Origin: Candidatus Ozemibacteraceae bacterium
GTDB taxonomy: Bacteria > Muiribacteriota > Ozemobacteria > Ozemobacterales > Ozemobacteraceae
Assembly: GCA_937998695.1 (NCBI GenBank)
Contig: CALLCO010000116.1
Coordinates: 1-51,008 of the forward strand
Direction of reading: 5' to 3'
Length of the DNA: 51,008 bases
Positions within the stretch are counted from its first letter, which is position 1. Each line of letters opens with the position of its first letter. The position numbers and the translations under genes are program-made. This document shows positions 44,576-51,008 of the stretch, in pieces. The notes beneath the pieces were generated by a model, which made no database searches, had not been told where the DNA came from, and saw nothing but the letters and a program-made list of their open reading frames with translations.

Positions 44576-45307
44576 ATGATCGACGCACCCAGTCAACAGC
44601 CTCTTCTCGACAGTCCTTCCGCCATCGATGGCGCCGCCGTCGAGGTGCCGGTCACCCGACCGTTCGAGGGGTTCACCTACCTAAAAAAAGAGTGGGTCGA
44701 CCAAGAAGACGGCATCGAGAAGGTCACCTTCCACATGACTTTGGGGCCGGTCAATCTGGCCGCCGACTGGTCGCGCACCCAGTCGTTTGTCATGATGCCC
44801 GAATGGGGCAGCGTGCCGCTTCGCCGCACCTGGATCGTCCGCCTCCCGACTCACTACGAGGGGAAGGACCAGTACCTGTTCCACTACTTCTTCCAGGCCC
44901 AGTTTGGGGAAGGCCGGGAGCGTATCTCCCCGACCTTCTCCCAGTTGGTGGTGCCGCGCGAGTTCGAGTTCATCGACCATTCCGGCGAGATCATCCACGT
45001 GCGCCTGCACTGGAGTGTCGGCCCCTGGTCCTATCCGCAGGACACCGAACTCGAGGTCGACGGCATCGACTGGGGCAGCGAGTTTTCGGTCAGCCATGCC
45101 TTGTATCGGGGTAGCGACCCGCTCTACCAGAAGGGGCGCAGCCTGGTCATGAAGCGGTTGCCCGTGCCGCGCCGCTTCCGTGGGCTGATCTGGGCCCCCC
45201 GGGGCTCCGAGGTCGTCTACTGCTTTCAAATGGTGCGGTTCGACGGCACCACCACCGAAACCCACTGGGACAACAATTTCGGCCGCGACTATGTGTTGAC
45301 CATTTGA
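44576..45307 (+). CDS. Carbohydrate-binding (CBM25/53-like) protein
   Basis: A 243-residue protein of beta character with no signal peptide or membrane helix, so probably cytosolic. Two parts are suggested: residues about 70-150 (EWGSVPLRRTWIVRLP, DQYLFHYFFQAQF) and 155-243, ending WDNNFGRDYVLTI. The WDNN...DY ending and the preceding strands recall starch-binding CBM25/CBM53 modules. If so, it would bind alpha-glucan such as glycogen. The match is by eye, and another Ig-like fold is possible. It heads the run leading to the oxidoreductase genes. Confidence 0.55.
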   Translation: MIDAPSQQPLLDSPSAIDGAAVEVPVTRPFEGFTYLKKEWVDQEDGIEKVTFHMTLGPVNLAADWSRTQSFVMMPEWGSVPLRRTWIVRLPTHYEGKDQYLFHYFFQAQFGEGRERISPTFSQLVVPREFEFIDHSGEIIHVRLHWSVGPWSYPQDTELEVDGIDWGSEFSVSHALYRGSDPLYQKGRSLVMKRLPVPRRFRGLIWAPRGSEVVYCFQMVRFDGTTTETHWDNNFGRDYVLTI

Positions 45308-45329
45308 CAACGGCGAGGAGACACATCCG

Positions 45330-45896
45330 ATGCGACATCCGGACATCCTGACCCGCGAAGGCACCGTCCTTCTCATCTGCGACGTGCAGAAGCGCTGCAT
45401 CAAGCCCATCTACCGCAAGGAACCGATGATCAACAACATCAAGACCCTGGTCTCCTTCGCCGGTCTGACCGGTCTGCCCATCCTGATCACCGAGCTGGCG
45501 CCGCAGACCTTCGGCAACTCGATCGAGGAGATCAAGGGCCTCGTTCCCCGCCTGGAAGCCATCAAGCGCAGCCGCTACAGCTGCTTCGGCAACGAAGATC
45601 TGACCCTGCGCCTCGAGGCGATGAACACCAACACCCTCGTCGTGGTCGGCATGGAGACCCACATCTCGGTCTGCCAGACCGTCCTCGACGCGCTGACCCG
45701 GGGCTATCGCGTCCACGTCGTGCTCGACGCCACCAGCTCGCGCCGCAAGGTCGACTGGCGGGTCGCCCTCGAGAAGATGCGGCGGGCCGGCGCCATCATC
45801 ACCACCATGGAGATGGTGATGAATGAGATCATCGAACGGGTCGACGTGCCCCAGTACGAGAAGTTCCAGGAGCTGGTCGGCACCATCGGCCGCTGA
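45330..45896 (+). CDS. Isochorismatase-fold hydrolase
   Basis: A 188-residue cysteine hydrolase of the isochorismatase/nicotinamidase superfamily. The triad is visible: D18 (LLICDVQ), K79 (EAIKRSRYSCF) and C115 (GMETHISVCQTVLDAL). The substrate is unknown; the protein is closest by eye to stand-alone hydrolases often called YcaC-like. ATG 45330 follows GGCGAGGAGA. Next gene 6 bases downstream. Confidence 0.88.
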   Translation: MRHPDILTREGTVLLICDVQKRCIKPIYRKEPMINNIKTLVSFAGLTGLPILITELAPQTFGNSIEEIKGLVPRLEAIKRSRYSCFGNEDLTLRLEAMNTNTLVVVGMETHISVCQTVLDALTRGYRVHVVLDATSSRRKVDWRVALEKMRRAGAIITTMEMVMNEIIERVDVPQYEKFQELVGTIGR

Positions 45897-45902
45897 GCCG
45901 CT

Positions 45903-46691
45903 ATGTCTCAGCCGTTCGGGGGGCCCGAGCAGGTCACCTTCCTCATCGGCGGTCTCGGGGCGGGCAAGACCGAACTGGCCCTCAACCTCTCCGTCTGGAA
46001 CGCTTCCCAGCTCGGGCCGGGCCAGGCCCACCTGCTCGACCTCGACATCATCAACCCGTTCTTCCGGGTGCGCCGCCTGCGCGCCGACCTGGAAGCGGCT
46101 GGCGTGGTGCTGGTCACCCCCGACGCGCGCGTGCAGAATGGTGATGTGCCGGCTCTGCCCGCCCGGGTTTGGGGCACGTTCGAGCAGCCGGGGTTTCCCA
46201 TCGTCTGCGACGTCGGGGGCGGGGAACTGGGGCTGCGGCCGCTGGCCCGCCTGACCGACCTGGCCGGGAAGCGGCCGGTGCAGGTGCTGTGCGTGATCAA
46301 TCCCTATCGGCCGGGGTTCCAGACCCCGGAGCAGATGGTGGCTGCCATGCGGCGCTACAGTGAGCTGTCCGCGCTGACCATCACCCACCTGGTGGCCAAC
46401 CCGCACCTGGCCGCCGAGACCACCCCCGACGTGTTCTGGTCAGGGCTCGAACGCCTGCGCGCGGTCGCCGAGCGGGTGCAGGTGCCTCTGGCGTTCGCGA
46501 TGATGTCTGATACTCTGGCGGCCACCTTCGGTGACCGCCTGGTCATGTCTACGGCCGGGACCGCCCGGGCAGGGGGCTTCGCCACCCTCGACGGCATGCC
46601 GGTCTTCGTCATCCGCCGGTTCTGGGAAGACCCCTGGCATCTCGGCCGCAAGGAAGAAGACGCCCCGCCGCTCGGGCCGACGGGCGCCTGA
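45903..46691 (+). CDS. MinD/CobQ-like P-loop ATPase linked to the oxidoreductase
   Basis: A 262-residue P-loop protein with Walker A GGLGAGKT (16-23) and LLDLDIINPFFR (44-55), whose aspartates recall the MinD/ParA switch. VCDVGGGELGLRPLA lies in the position of Walker B. ATPases of this kind are commonly found next to 2-oxoacid:ferredoxin oxidoreductase genes in anaerobes; a maturation role is possible but unproven. It lies in the same run as the oxidoreductase subunits. Confidence 0.72.
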   Translation: MSQPFGGPEQVTFLIGGLGAGKTELALNLSVWNASQLGPGQAHLLDLDIINPFFRVRRLRADLEAAGVVLVTPDARVQNGDVPALPARVWGTFEQPGFPIVCDVGGGELGLRPLARLTDLAGKRPVQVLCVINPYRPGFQTPEQMVAAMRRYSELSALTITHLVANPHLAAETTPDVFWSGLERLRAVAERVQVPLAFAMMSDTLAATFGDRLVMSTAGTARAGGFATLDGMPVFVIRRFWEDPWHLGRKEEDAPPLGPTGA

Positions 46692-46728
46692 CCTGGATTC
46701 CAACCAAGGAGATCGAGAGAAGCAACCC

Positions 46729-47274
46729 ATGGGAAAGGACGTCGAAGAAATCATCATGGCCGGGTTCGGGGGACAGGGCATCCTGTTCCTCGGCAAGATC
46801 CTGGCCGAGGTGGGGATGGCGGCGGGACGGCACGTCTCGTGGATCCCTTCCTACGGCCCCGAGATGCGCGGCGGCACCGCCAACTGCACCGTGGTCATCT
46901 CGACCACGCCGATCGCCTCGCCGATCGTGCAGGAACCGGACACGCTGCTGGCGATGAACCGCCCGTCGGTGGCGCGCTTCCAGCCCAAGGTCAAGAAGGG
47001 CGGGACGCTGATCTACAACGCTTCGCTGATCGAAGGCGAGGCCTGGCGGGACGACCTGAACGTGATCGCGGTGCCGGCCAGCCGGATCGCCGACGAGCTG
47101 GGCAACGCCAAGGTCGCCAATCTGGTCATGGCGGGCGCCTACGTGCGGCATTGCCCCTTCCTGGACTACCAGAAGGTGCTGGCCGACCTGCCCAAGGTGA
47201 TCCCCGCCAAGAAGGTGGAAATGGCTGAAATCAACCGGGCGGCCTTCGTCCGGGGCTACGAATACCAGGGTTGA
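46729..47274 (+). CDS. 2-oxoacid:ferredoxin oxidoreductase gamma subunit (copy 1)
   Basis: The gamma subunit of POR/VOR-type enzymes. The start IIMAGFGGQGILFLGK, then YGPEMRGGTANCTV and the C-terminal half are family-typical; 181 residues. I chose ATG 46729, after AAGGAGATCGAGAGAAG. It closely resembles the second gamma gene at 49538. It is followed by the ferredoxin, alpha and beta genes. Confidence 0.93.
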   Translation: MGKDVEEIIMAGFGGQGILFLGKILAEVGMAAGRHVSWIPSYGPEMRGGTANCTVVISTTPIASPIVQEPDTLLAMNRPSVARFQPKVKKGGTLIYNASLIEGEAWRDDLNVIAVPASRIADELGNAKVANLVMAGAYVRHCPFLDYQKVLADLPKVIPAKKVEMAEINRAAFVRGYEYQG

Positions 47275-47335
47275 TCCCTGGGGGGCTCTCCGGTATCCTG
47301 GAGGGCGAACGACTGTCACCATCTGGAGGAAAGGC

Positions 47336-47554
47336 ATGCCCAAGTGGGTCATTCATGAAGAGCTGTGCAAAGGCTGCGGCATCTGCATCGTGCGCTGCCC
47401 GGTCAAAGTGTTGGGCGTCGCCGAGCACCTGACGCCCAAGGGGTTCCACCCCGCCAAGATGCTCAACGAAGAGAAATGTACGAGCTGCGCTCTCTGCGCC
47501 CGCAGCTGCCCGGACATCGCGATCGAAGTCTTTCGCGTGAGCAAGGAGAAGTGA
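47336..47554 (+). CDS. 2-oxoacid:ferredoxin oxidoreductase delta subunit (2[4Fe-4S] ferredoxin)
   Basis: A 72-residue protein with two 4Fe-4S motifs: C11-C14-C17-C21 and C48-C51-C54-C58, the latter in CTSCALCARSCPD. It passes electrons from the TPP site towards ferredoxin. TGGAGGAAAGG precedes the ATG, and the alpha-subunit gene starts 3 bases after its stop. Confidence 0.94.
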   Translation: MPKWVIHEELCKGCGICIVRCPVKVLGVAEHLTPKGFHPAKMLNEEKCTSCALCARSCPDIAIEVFRVSKEK

Positions 47555-47556
47555 CG

Positions 47557-48642
47557 ATGGCCGACAAAGTCCTGATGAAGGGGAACGAGGTGATCGGCGA
47601 AGCCGCGGTGCTCGCCGGTTGCCGCTACTATTTCGGCTACCCCATCACCCCGCAGAGCGAGCTGCCCGCCTACCTGGCGCGGCGCCTGCCCGAGGTGGAG
47701 GGGGTTTTCCTGCAGGCGGAGAGCGAAGTCGCCGCCATCAACATGGTGTATGGGGCGGCCAGCGCCGGCGCCCGCGTCATGACCAGCAGTAGCAGCCCCG
47801 GCGTCAGCCTGAAACAAGAAGGCCTCAGCTACATCGCCGGTGCCGAGATGCCCTGCGTCGTGGTCAACGTCGTGCGCGGCGGCCCCGGCCTGGGCAACAT
47901 CTCGCCCGCCCAGTCCGACTACTGGCAGGCCACCCGCGGCGGCGGCCACGGCGACTACCGCACCCTGGTGCTCGCCCCCAACTCGGTCCAGGAGATGGCC
48001 GACATGACCATCGCCGCCTTCGAACTGGCCGACCGCTTCCGCAACCCGGTCCTGTTGCTCGTCGACGGCATCCTCGGGCAGATGATGGAGCCGGTGCAGC
48101 TGCCCGCCCCCACCACCTACGACATCAACCAGAAACCCTGGGCGCTGGGCAACCCGAACCCCCGCAAGGGTGGCCGCAATCTCTGCTCGACCATCTTTCT
48201 CGATGTCGAGCAGCTCGAAGAGCACAATTGGCATCTCTACCAGAAATACCAGGTGGTGACCGACGAGTTCGCCAAGGGCGCCTACAAGCACCTGGCTGTC
48301 GAGACCCACGCGGTCGACGACGCCGAGATCGTCCTGGTCGGGTACGGTATCATCAGCCGCATTCTGAAGACCGTTGTCGAGAAGGCCCGTAAGCGCGGCA
48401 TCAAGGCCGGGCTGGTGCGCCCCAAGACGCTGTGGCCCTTCCCCTCGCAGGTGCTGGCCGACCTGGCGGCCAAGACCAAACAGTTCCTGGTCGTCGAGAT
48501 GTCGTGCGGCCAGATGGTGGAAGACGTCAAGCTGGCCGTCGACGGCAAGAAGCCGGTCTTCTTCTTCGGCCGGACGGGCGGGACCGTGCCTTCCGACTTC
48601 GAGATCCTCAACGAGGTCGACAAACTGGTGCGGCCCGACTGA
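47557..48642 (+). CDS. vorB: 2-oxoacid:ferredoxin oxidoreductase alpha subunit (VorB-like)
   Basis: A 361-residue alpha subunit containing the pyrimidine-binding part of the thiamine diphosphate site: YPITPQSE, FLQAESEVAAINMVYGAA, TSSSSPGVSLKQEGLSY and VVNVVRGGPGLGNISPAQSD. It is closest by eye to VorB (3-methyl-2-oxobutanoate:ferredoxin oxidoreductase), but substrate could be another 2-oxoacid. ATG 47557 has AAGGAG 8 bases upstream. Confidence 0.92.
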   Translation: MADKVLMKGNEVIGEAAVLAGCRYYFGYPITPQSELPAYLARRLPEVEGVFLQAESEVAAINMVYGAASAGARVMTSSSSPGVSLKQEGLSYIAGAEMPCVVVNVVRGGPGLGNISPAQSDYWQATRGGGHGDYRTLVLAPNSVQEMADMTIAAFELADRFRNPVLLLVDGILGQMMEPVQLPAPTTYDINQKPWALGNPNPRKGGRNLCSTIFLDVEQLEEHNWHLYQKYQVVTDEFAKGAYKHLAVETHAVDDAEIVLVGYGIISRILKTVVEKARKRGIKAGLVRPKTLWPFPSQVLADLAAKTKQFLVVEMSCGQMVEDVKLAVDGKKPVFFFGRTGGTVPSDFEILNEVDKLVRPD

Positions 48643-48655
48643 ACAAGGAGAGACG

Positions 48656-49417
48656 ATGATGACAATGGAACAGGTTTTCGCGCGACCCAAGAGCATGAGC
48701 AAGACGCCGTTCCACTACTGCCCGGGCTGCGACCACGGCGTGGTGCATCGGCTGGTCGGGGAATGCCTCGACGAACTCGAGGTGGGCGACAAGGCGATCG
48801 GCGTGGCCCCCGTCGGCTGCTCGGTCTTCGCCTACGACTACTTCAATTTCGATTTCAACCAGGCGGCCCACGGCCGCGCCCCTGCGGTGGCCACCGGCAT
48901 CAAGCGGGTGCGGCCCGACCGCATCGTCTTCACCTACCAGGGCGACGGCGATCTTGCCGCCATCGGCACCGCCGAGATCGTCCACGCCGCCAACCGGGGC
49001 GAAAAGATCACCGTGATCTTCATCAACAACGCGATCTACGGAATGACCGGCGGCCAGATGGCCCCCACTACCCTGGTCGGCATGAAGACCGCGACCAGCC
49101 CCTACGGGCGCGACGCCCAGCTCTGCGGCAACCCGATCAAGGTATCTGAAATGCTGGCCACGCTCGAGGCCCCGGTCTACGTCACCCGCGTGGCGGTCAA
49201 CACCCCCGCCAACCTGATGAAGGCCAAGAAGGCGCTGAAGAACGCTTTCCGCCTGCAGAAGGAAGGGAAGGGCTTCACCTTCGTCGAAGTCGTCAGCATC
49301 TGCCCGACCAACTGGGGGAAGTCGCCCACCGACGCCCACCAATGGCTGGCCGAAAAGATGCTGCCCGTCTTCCCGCTCGGCACCTACAAAGACACGCTGG
49401 GCGTCGACAAGAGCTAG
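48656..49417 (+). CDS. 2-oxoacid:ferredoxin oxidoreductase beta subunit
   Basis: A 253-residue beta subunit with the thiamine diphosphate pyrophosphate site. FHYCPGCDHGVVHRL carries the conserved Cys pair, and TYQGDGDLAAIG with FINNAIYGMTGGQM is the TPP motif. This closes the catalytic set gamma-delta-alpha-beta. AAGGAG lies 5 bases before ATG 48656. Confidence 0.93.
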   Translation: MMTMEQVFARPKSMSKTPFHYCPGCDHGVVHRLVGECLDELEVGDKAIGVAPVGCSVFAYDYFNFDFNQAAHGRAPAVATGIKRVRPDRIVFTYQGDGDLAAIGTAEIVHAANRGEKITVIFINNAIYGMTGGQMAPTTLVGMKTATSPYGRDAQLCGNPIKVSEMLATLEAPVYVTRVAVNTPANLMKAKKALKNAFRLQKEGKGFTFVEVVSICPTNWGKSPTDAHQWLAEKMLPVFPLGTYKDTLGVDKS

Positions 49418-49433
49418 CACCACGTTCGCCCGG

Positions 49434-49463
49434 TTGCTTCCCGGGCCGGTTGCCTGCTATGAT
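49434..49463 (+). promoter_or_regulatory. Promoter of the second gamma gene
   Basis: TTGCTT (49434-49439), an 18-base spacer and TATGAT (49458-49463), with TG one base before the -10 hexamer. It lies 75 bases before the ATG at 49538, so copy 2 can be transcribed independently. Confidence 0.55.
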
Positions 49464-49537
49464 GGACCGGCAGTCGGCCTGGATGCGCCGGGCGGGTCCC
49501 CCGACCAAGGGGCGCCCCCACCAAGGAGGAGAGACAC

Positions 49538-50134
49538 ATGTCAGCGGAAGTCGAACGAATCATCCTGGCCGGTTTCGGCGGGCAGGGCATCCTGTTCCTC
49601 GGCAAGGTCCTGGCCGAGGCGGGCATGCGCAACGGCAAGCACGTCTCCTGGATCCCCTCCTACGGCCCGGAGATGCGTGGCGGCACCGCCAACTGCACGG
49701 TCATCATTTCCGAGCATCCGATCGCCTCCCCCCTGGTGACGGTGCCCGACACCGTCATCGCCATGAACCGCCCGTCGGTGGCCAAGTTCAATGTCCGCAT
49801 CAAGGCCGGCGGCATGCTCATGTACAACTCGTCGCTGATCGAGCGGCAGGAGTTCCGTGACGATATTCGCCTCGTCGAGATCCCTGCCAGCGAGATCGCC
49901 GACGAGCTGGGCAACGCCCGTGTCGCCAACCTCGTGATGGCCGGGGCTTACGCCAAGTTCAGCAAGCTGATCGACTACGACGAGATGGTCAAGGCCCTGC
50001 CCCAACTGATCCCCGCCAGCAAGAAGGAACTGGCCGAGATCAATCTGGCTGCCTTCGAGCGGGGCTACCAGTTCGTCAAGGAAAAGAAATATATGTTCGG
50101 CCGCTACGTCTACTCGGTCTTCAAGGGCATCTGA
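49538..50134 (+). CDS. 2-oxoacid:ferredoxin oxidoreductase gamma subunit (copy 2)
   Basis: A 198-residue paralogue of the gamma subunit at 46729, with the same AGFGGQGILFLGK start, SYGPEMRGGTANCTV core and ADELGNA.VANLVMAGAY segment. It adds a C-terminal tail of about 18 residues (EKKYMFGRYVYSVFKGI). AAGGAGGAG precedes the ATG. Its own promoter and terminator make it a separate unit; it may replace copy 1 or serve another oxoacid oxidoreductase. Confidence 0.92.
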   Translation: MSAEVERIILAGFGGQGILFLGKVLAEAGMRNGKHVSWIPSYGPEMRGGTANCTVIISEHPIASPLVTVPDTVIAMNRPSVAKFNVRIKAGGMLMYNSSLIERQEFRDDIRLVEIPASEIADELGNARVANLVMAGAYAKFSKLIDYDEMVKALPQLIPASKKELAEINLAAFERGYQFVKEKKYMFGRYVYSVFKGI

Positions 50135-50178
50135 GCCCGGGCCCCAGGAGCTGCCGATTCCTCCCTCCACGCCCCCCA

Positions 50179-50220
50179 CCCTGGAAAGACTGCCTCGTCG
50201 GTCTTTCCAGGGGTGTTTTA
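50179..50220 (+). terminator. Terminator after the second gamma gene
   Basis: A perfect 12-bp stem, 50179-50190 (CCCTGGAAAGAC) and 50201-50212, with a 10-base loop, is followed by GTGTTTTA. It separates the oxidoreductase genes from rsfS. Confidence 0.8.
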
Positions 50221-50374
50221 GGCCGGGTTGCCCCCGATCCGACCGAAACGAGGTGGGAAAGTGGGCCGCGGTCGCCAAGATGGCGCATCCTCCGCGGCCC
50301 CGTCCGGCGTTTTCCGCTTTCATTCGGAGGCGGGGAATCTGCGTTATTCACCTTCCACTCAGGAGGTTTCCCGC

Positions 50375-50956
50375 GTGGGTAAGACCACTCGAAATGTTGT
50401 CAAGGCTGTAACGACCCGTTCCTCGGCCGACCGTCCGAAGACCGGCAGACGCCGCCCCGCCACCGCCGCTGCCGGCAAGGTCGCCGGTAAAGCTGCCGGC
50501 AAAACTGCCGGCAAGACCGTGGGAAAGTCCCTGGCCAAGGCTGCGGGGAAGGCGGCGCGCGGGGTCCGGCCGCGCGCGTCGATCGAAGGGGGCGGCAAGA
50601 CCACGCCGACTGCGGTTCCCCAGATTTCCGAACGGATGCGGAAGGTGCTGAAGGTGCTCGACGAGAAGCAGGTCGAGGATCTGGTGATCCTGGCCGTCGG
50701 CGACTTGGTTGGCTACGCCGATTTCTTCCTGATCGGCACCGGTCGCAGCCAGCCCCACGTCGAGGCCATGGCTGACGGCGTGCTCGGGGCGCTCAAAGTG
50801 AAGGGCGCTCGCGGCACGCCCGTCGAGAAGGATCCAGGATCGACCTGGGTTTTGGTCGACGGCGGCGAGTTCGTGCTGCACCTCTTCCAGCCTGAGGCCC
50901 GGAAATACTACGCTCTGGAAGATCTCTGGAGCGACGCTCCACGGGTCACCCCCTGA
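50375..50956 (+). CDS. rsfS: Ribosomal silencing factor RsfS with an H1-like N-terminal tail
   Basis: RsfS (Iojap) blocks 30S/50S joining by binding L14. Residues about 86-190 are the domain: DEKQVEDLVILAVGDLVGYA, GTGRSQPHVEAMADG, STWVLVDGGEFVLHLF and YYALEDLW. The preceding 85 residues are basic and hold an AGK/GKxAGK repeat (about 33-60) similar to histone H1-like tails. GTG 50375 is chosen because AGGAGG (50361-50366) lies 8 bases upstream. RsfS proteins usually lack such a tail. Confidence 0.85.
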   Translation: MGKTTRNVVKAVTTRSSADRPKTGRRRPATAAAGKVAGKAAGKTAGKTVGKSLAKAAGKAARGVRPRASIEGGGKTTPTAVPQISERMRKVLKVLDEKQVEDLVILAVGDLVGYADFFLIGTGRSQPHVEAMADGVLGALKVKGARGTPVEKDPGSTWVLVDGGEFVLHLFQPEARKYYALEDLWSDAPRVTP

Positions 50957-51008
50957 CCAGGCGACCTGCCCAGGTTTTTGTCGCGGGGAAATGAACCTCC
51001 ACGCAGGG

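Noticed and set aside
1-51008. tRNA, rRNA, CRISPR array, prophage or transposase
   Set aside because: None recognised by eye in the gaps or coding frames; no repeated spacer pattern or transposase motif.

Overview
The window is a G+C-rich (roughly two-thirds by eye), densely packed bacterial chromosome segment with about 49 protein genes. No tRNA, rRNA, CRISPR array, insertion sequence or phage gene was recognised. Most genes lie on the + strand in long operons with stop/start overlaps; three lie on the - strand (20389-24313 and 32034-34946). An AsmA/TamB-like protein, a possible BamD-like lipoprotein and pseudopilins point to a two-membrane cell. A spirochaete/chlamydia-type V-ATPase operon, an SLH/Big_5 surface protein, VOR-type 2-oxoacid:ferredoxin oxidoreductase and several unfamiliar large proteins suggest an uncultured, largely anaerobic lineage. 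The mix reminds me of Candidatus Riflebacteria/Ozemobacteria, but that is inference from gene content; no marker gene here settles it.

Layout. 1-3737: rimM-trmD-rplS-lepB-rbgA, the common ribosome-maturation cluster. 3754-13838: phoH-pgpH-ybeY, two CNNM/CorC-type transporters, a DUF502 protein, a DUF3048 lipoprotein-like protein and era. 13896-16937: a membrane-anchored degenerate-cyclase/HEAT protein followed by an NtrC-type regulator. 17155-18565: ptsN, an RsbW-like kinase and ndk. 18707-24313: an AsmA/TamB-like protein converging on a two-gene minus-strand unit (Big_5/SLH surface protein and FapA/DUF342). 24495-31821: V-ATPase genes E-DUF2764-A-B-D-I-K with a good promoter and a strong terminator. 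32034-34946: a 970-residue membrane protein carrying a degenerate PHP domain. 35157-41598: glmM followed by a lipoprotein/TPR, three pseudopilin-like proteins, an FG-GAP propeller and a TPR protein. 41599-41907: a repeat-structured intergenic region. 41908-44201: ABC ATPase, permease and TPR protein. 44576-50134: starch-binding-like protein, isochorismatase-fold enzyme, MinD-like ATPase and a 2-oxoacid:ferredoxin oxidoreductase with two gamma-subunit genes. 50375-50956: rsfS with a histone H1-like tail.

How the parts fit. The ferredoxin oxidoreductase implies reduced-ferredoxin metabolism. The V-ATPase rotor keeps the residues that bind Na+ in Enterococcus NtpK, so sodium coupling is plausible. 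The pseudopilin cluster with its secreted propeller and TPR proteins looks like a divergent type IV pilus or type II secretion tip complex. The best candidates for undescribed biology are the PHP-membrane protein, the cyclase-like/HEAT protein beside the regulator, the pseudopilin-propeller cluster, and the 190-bp repeat-bounded element at 41624-41813.
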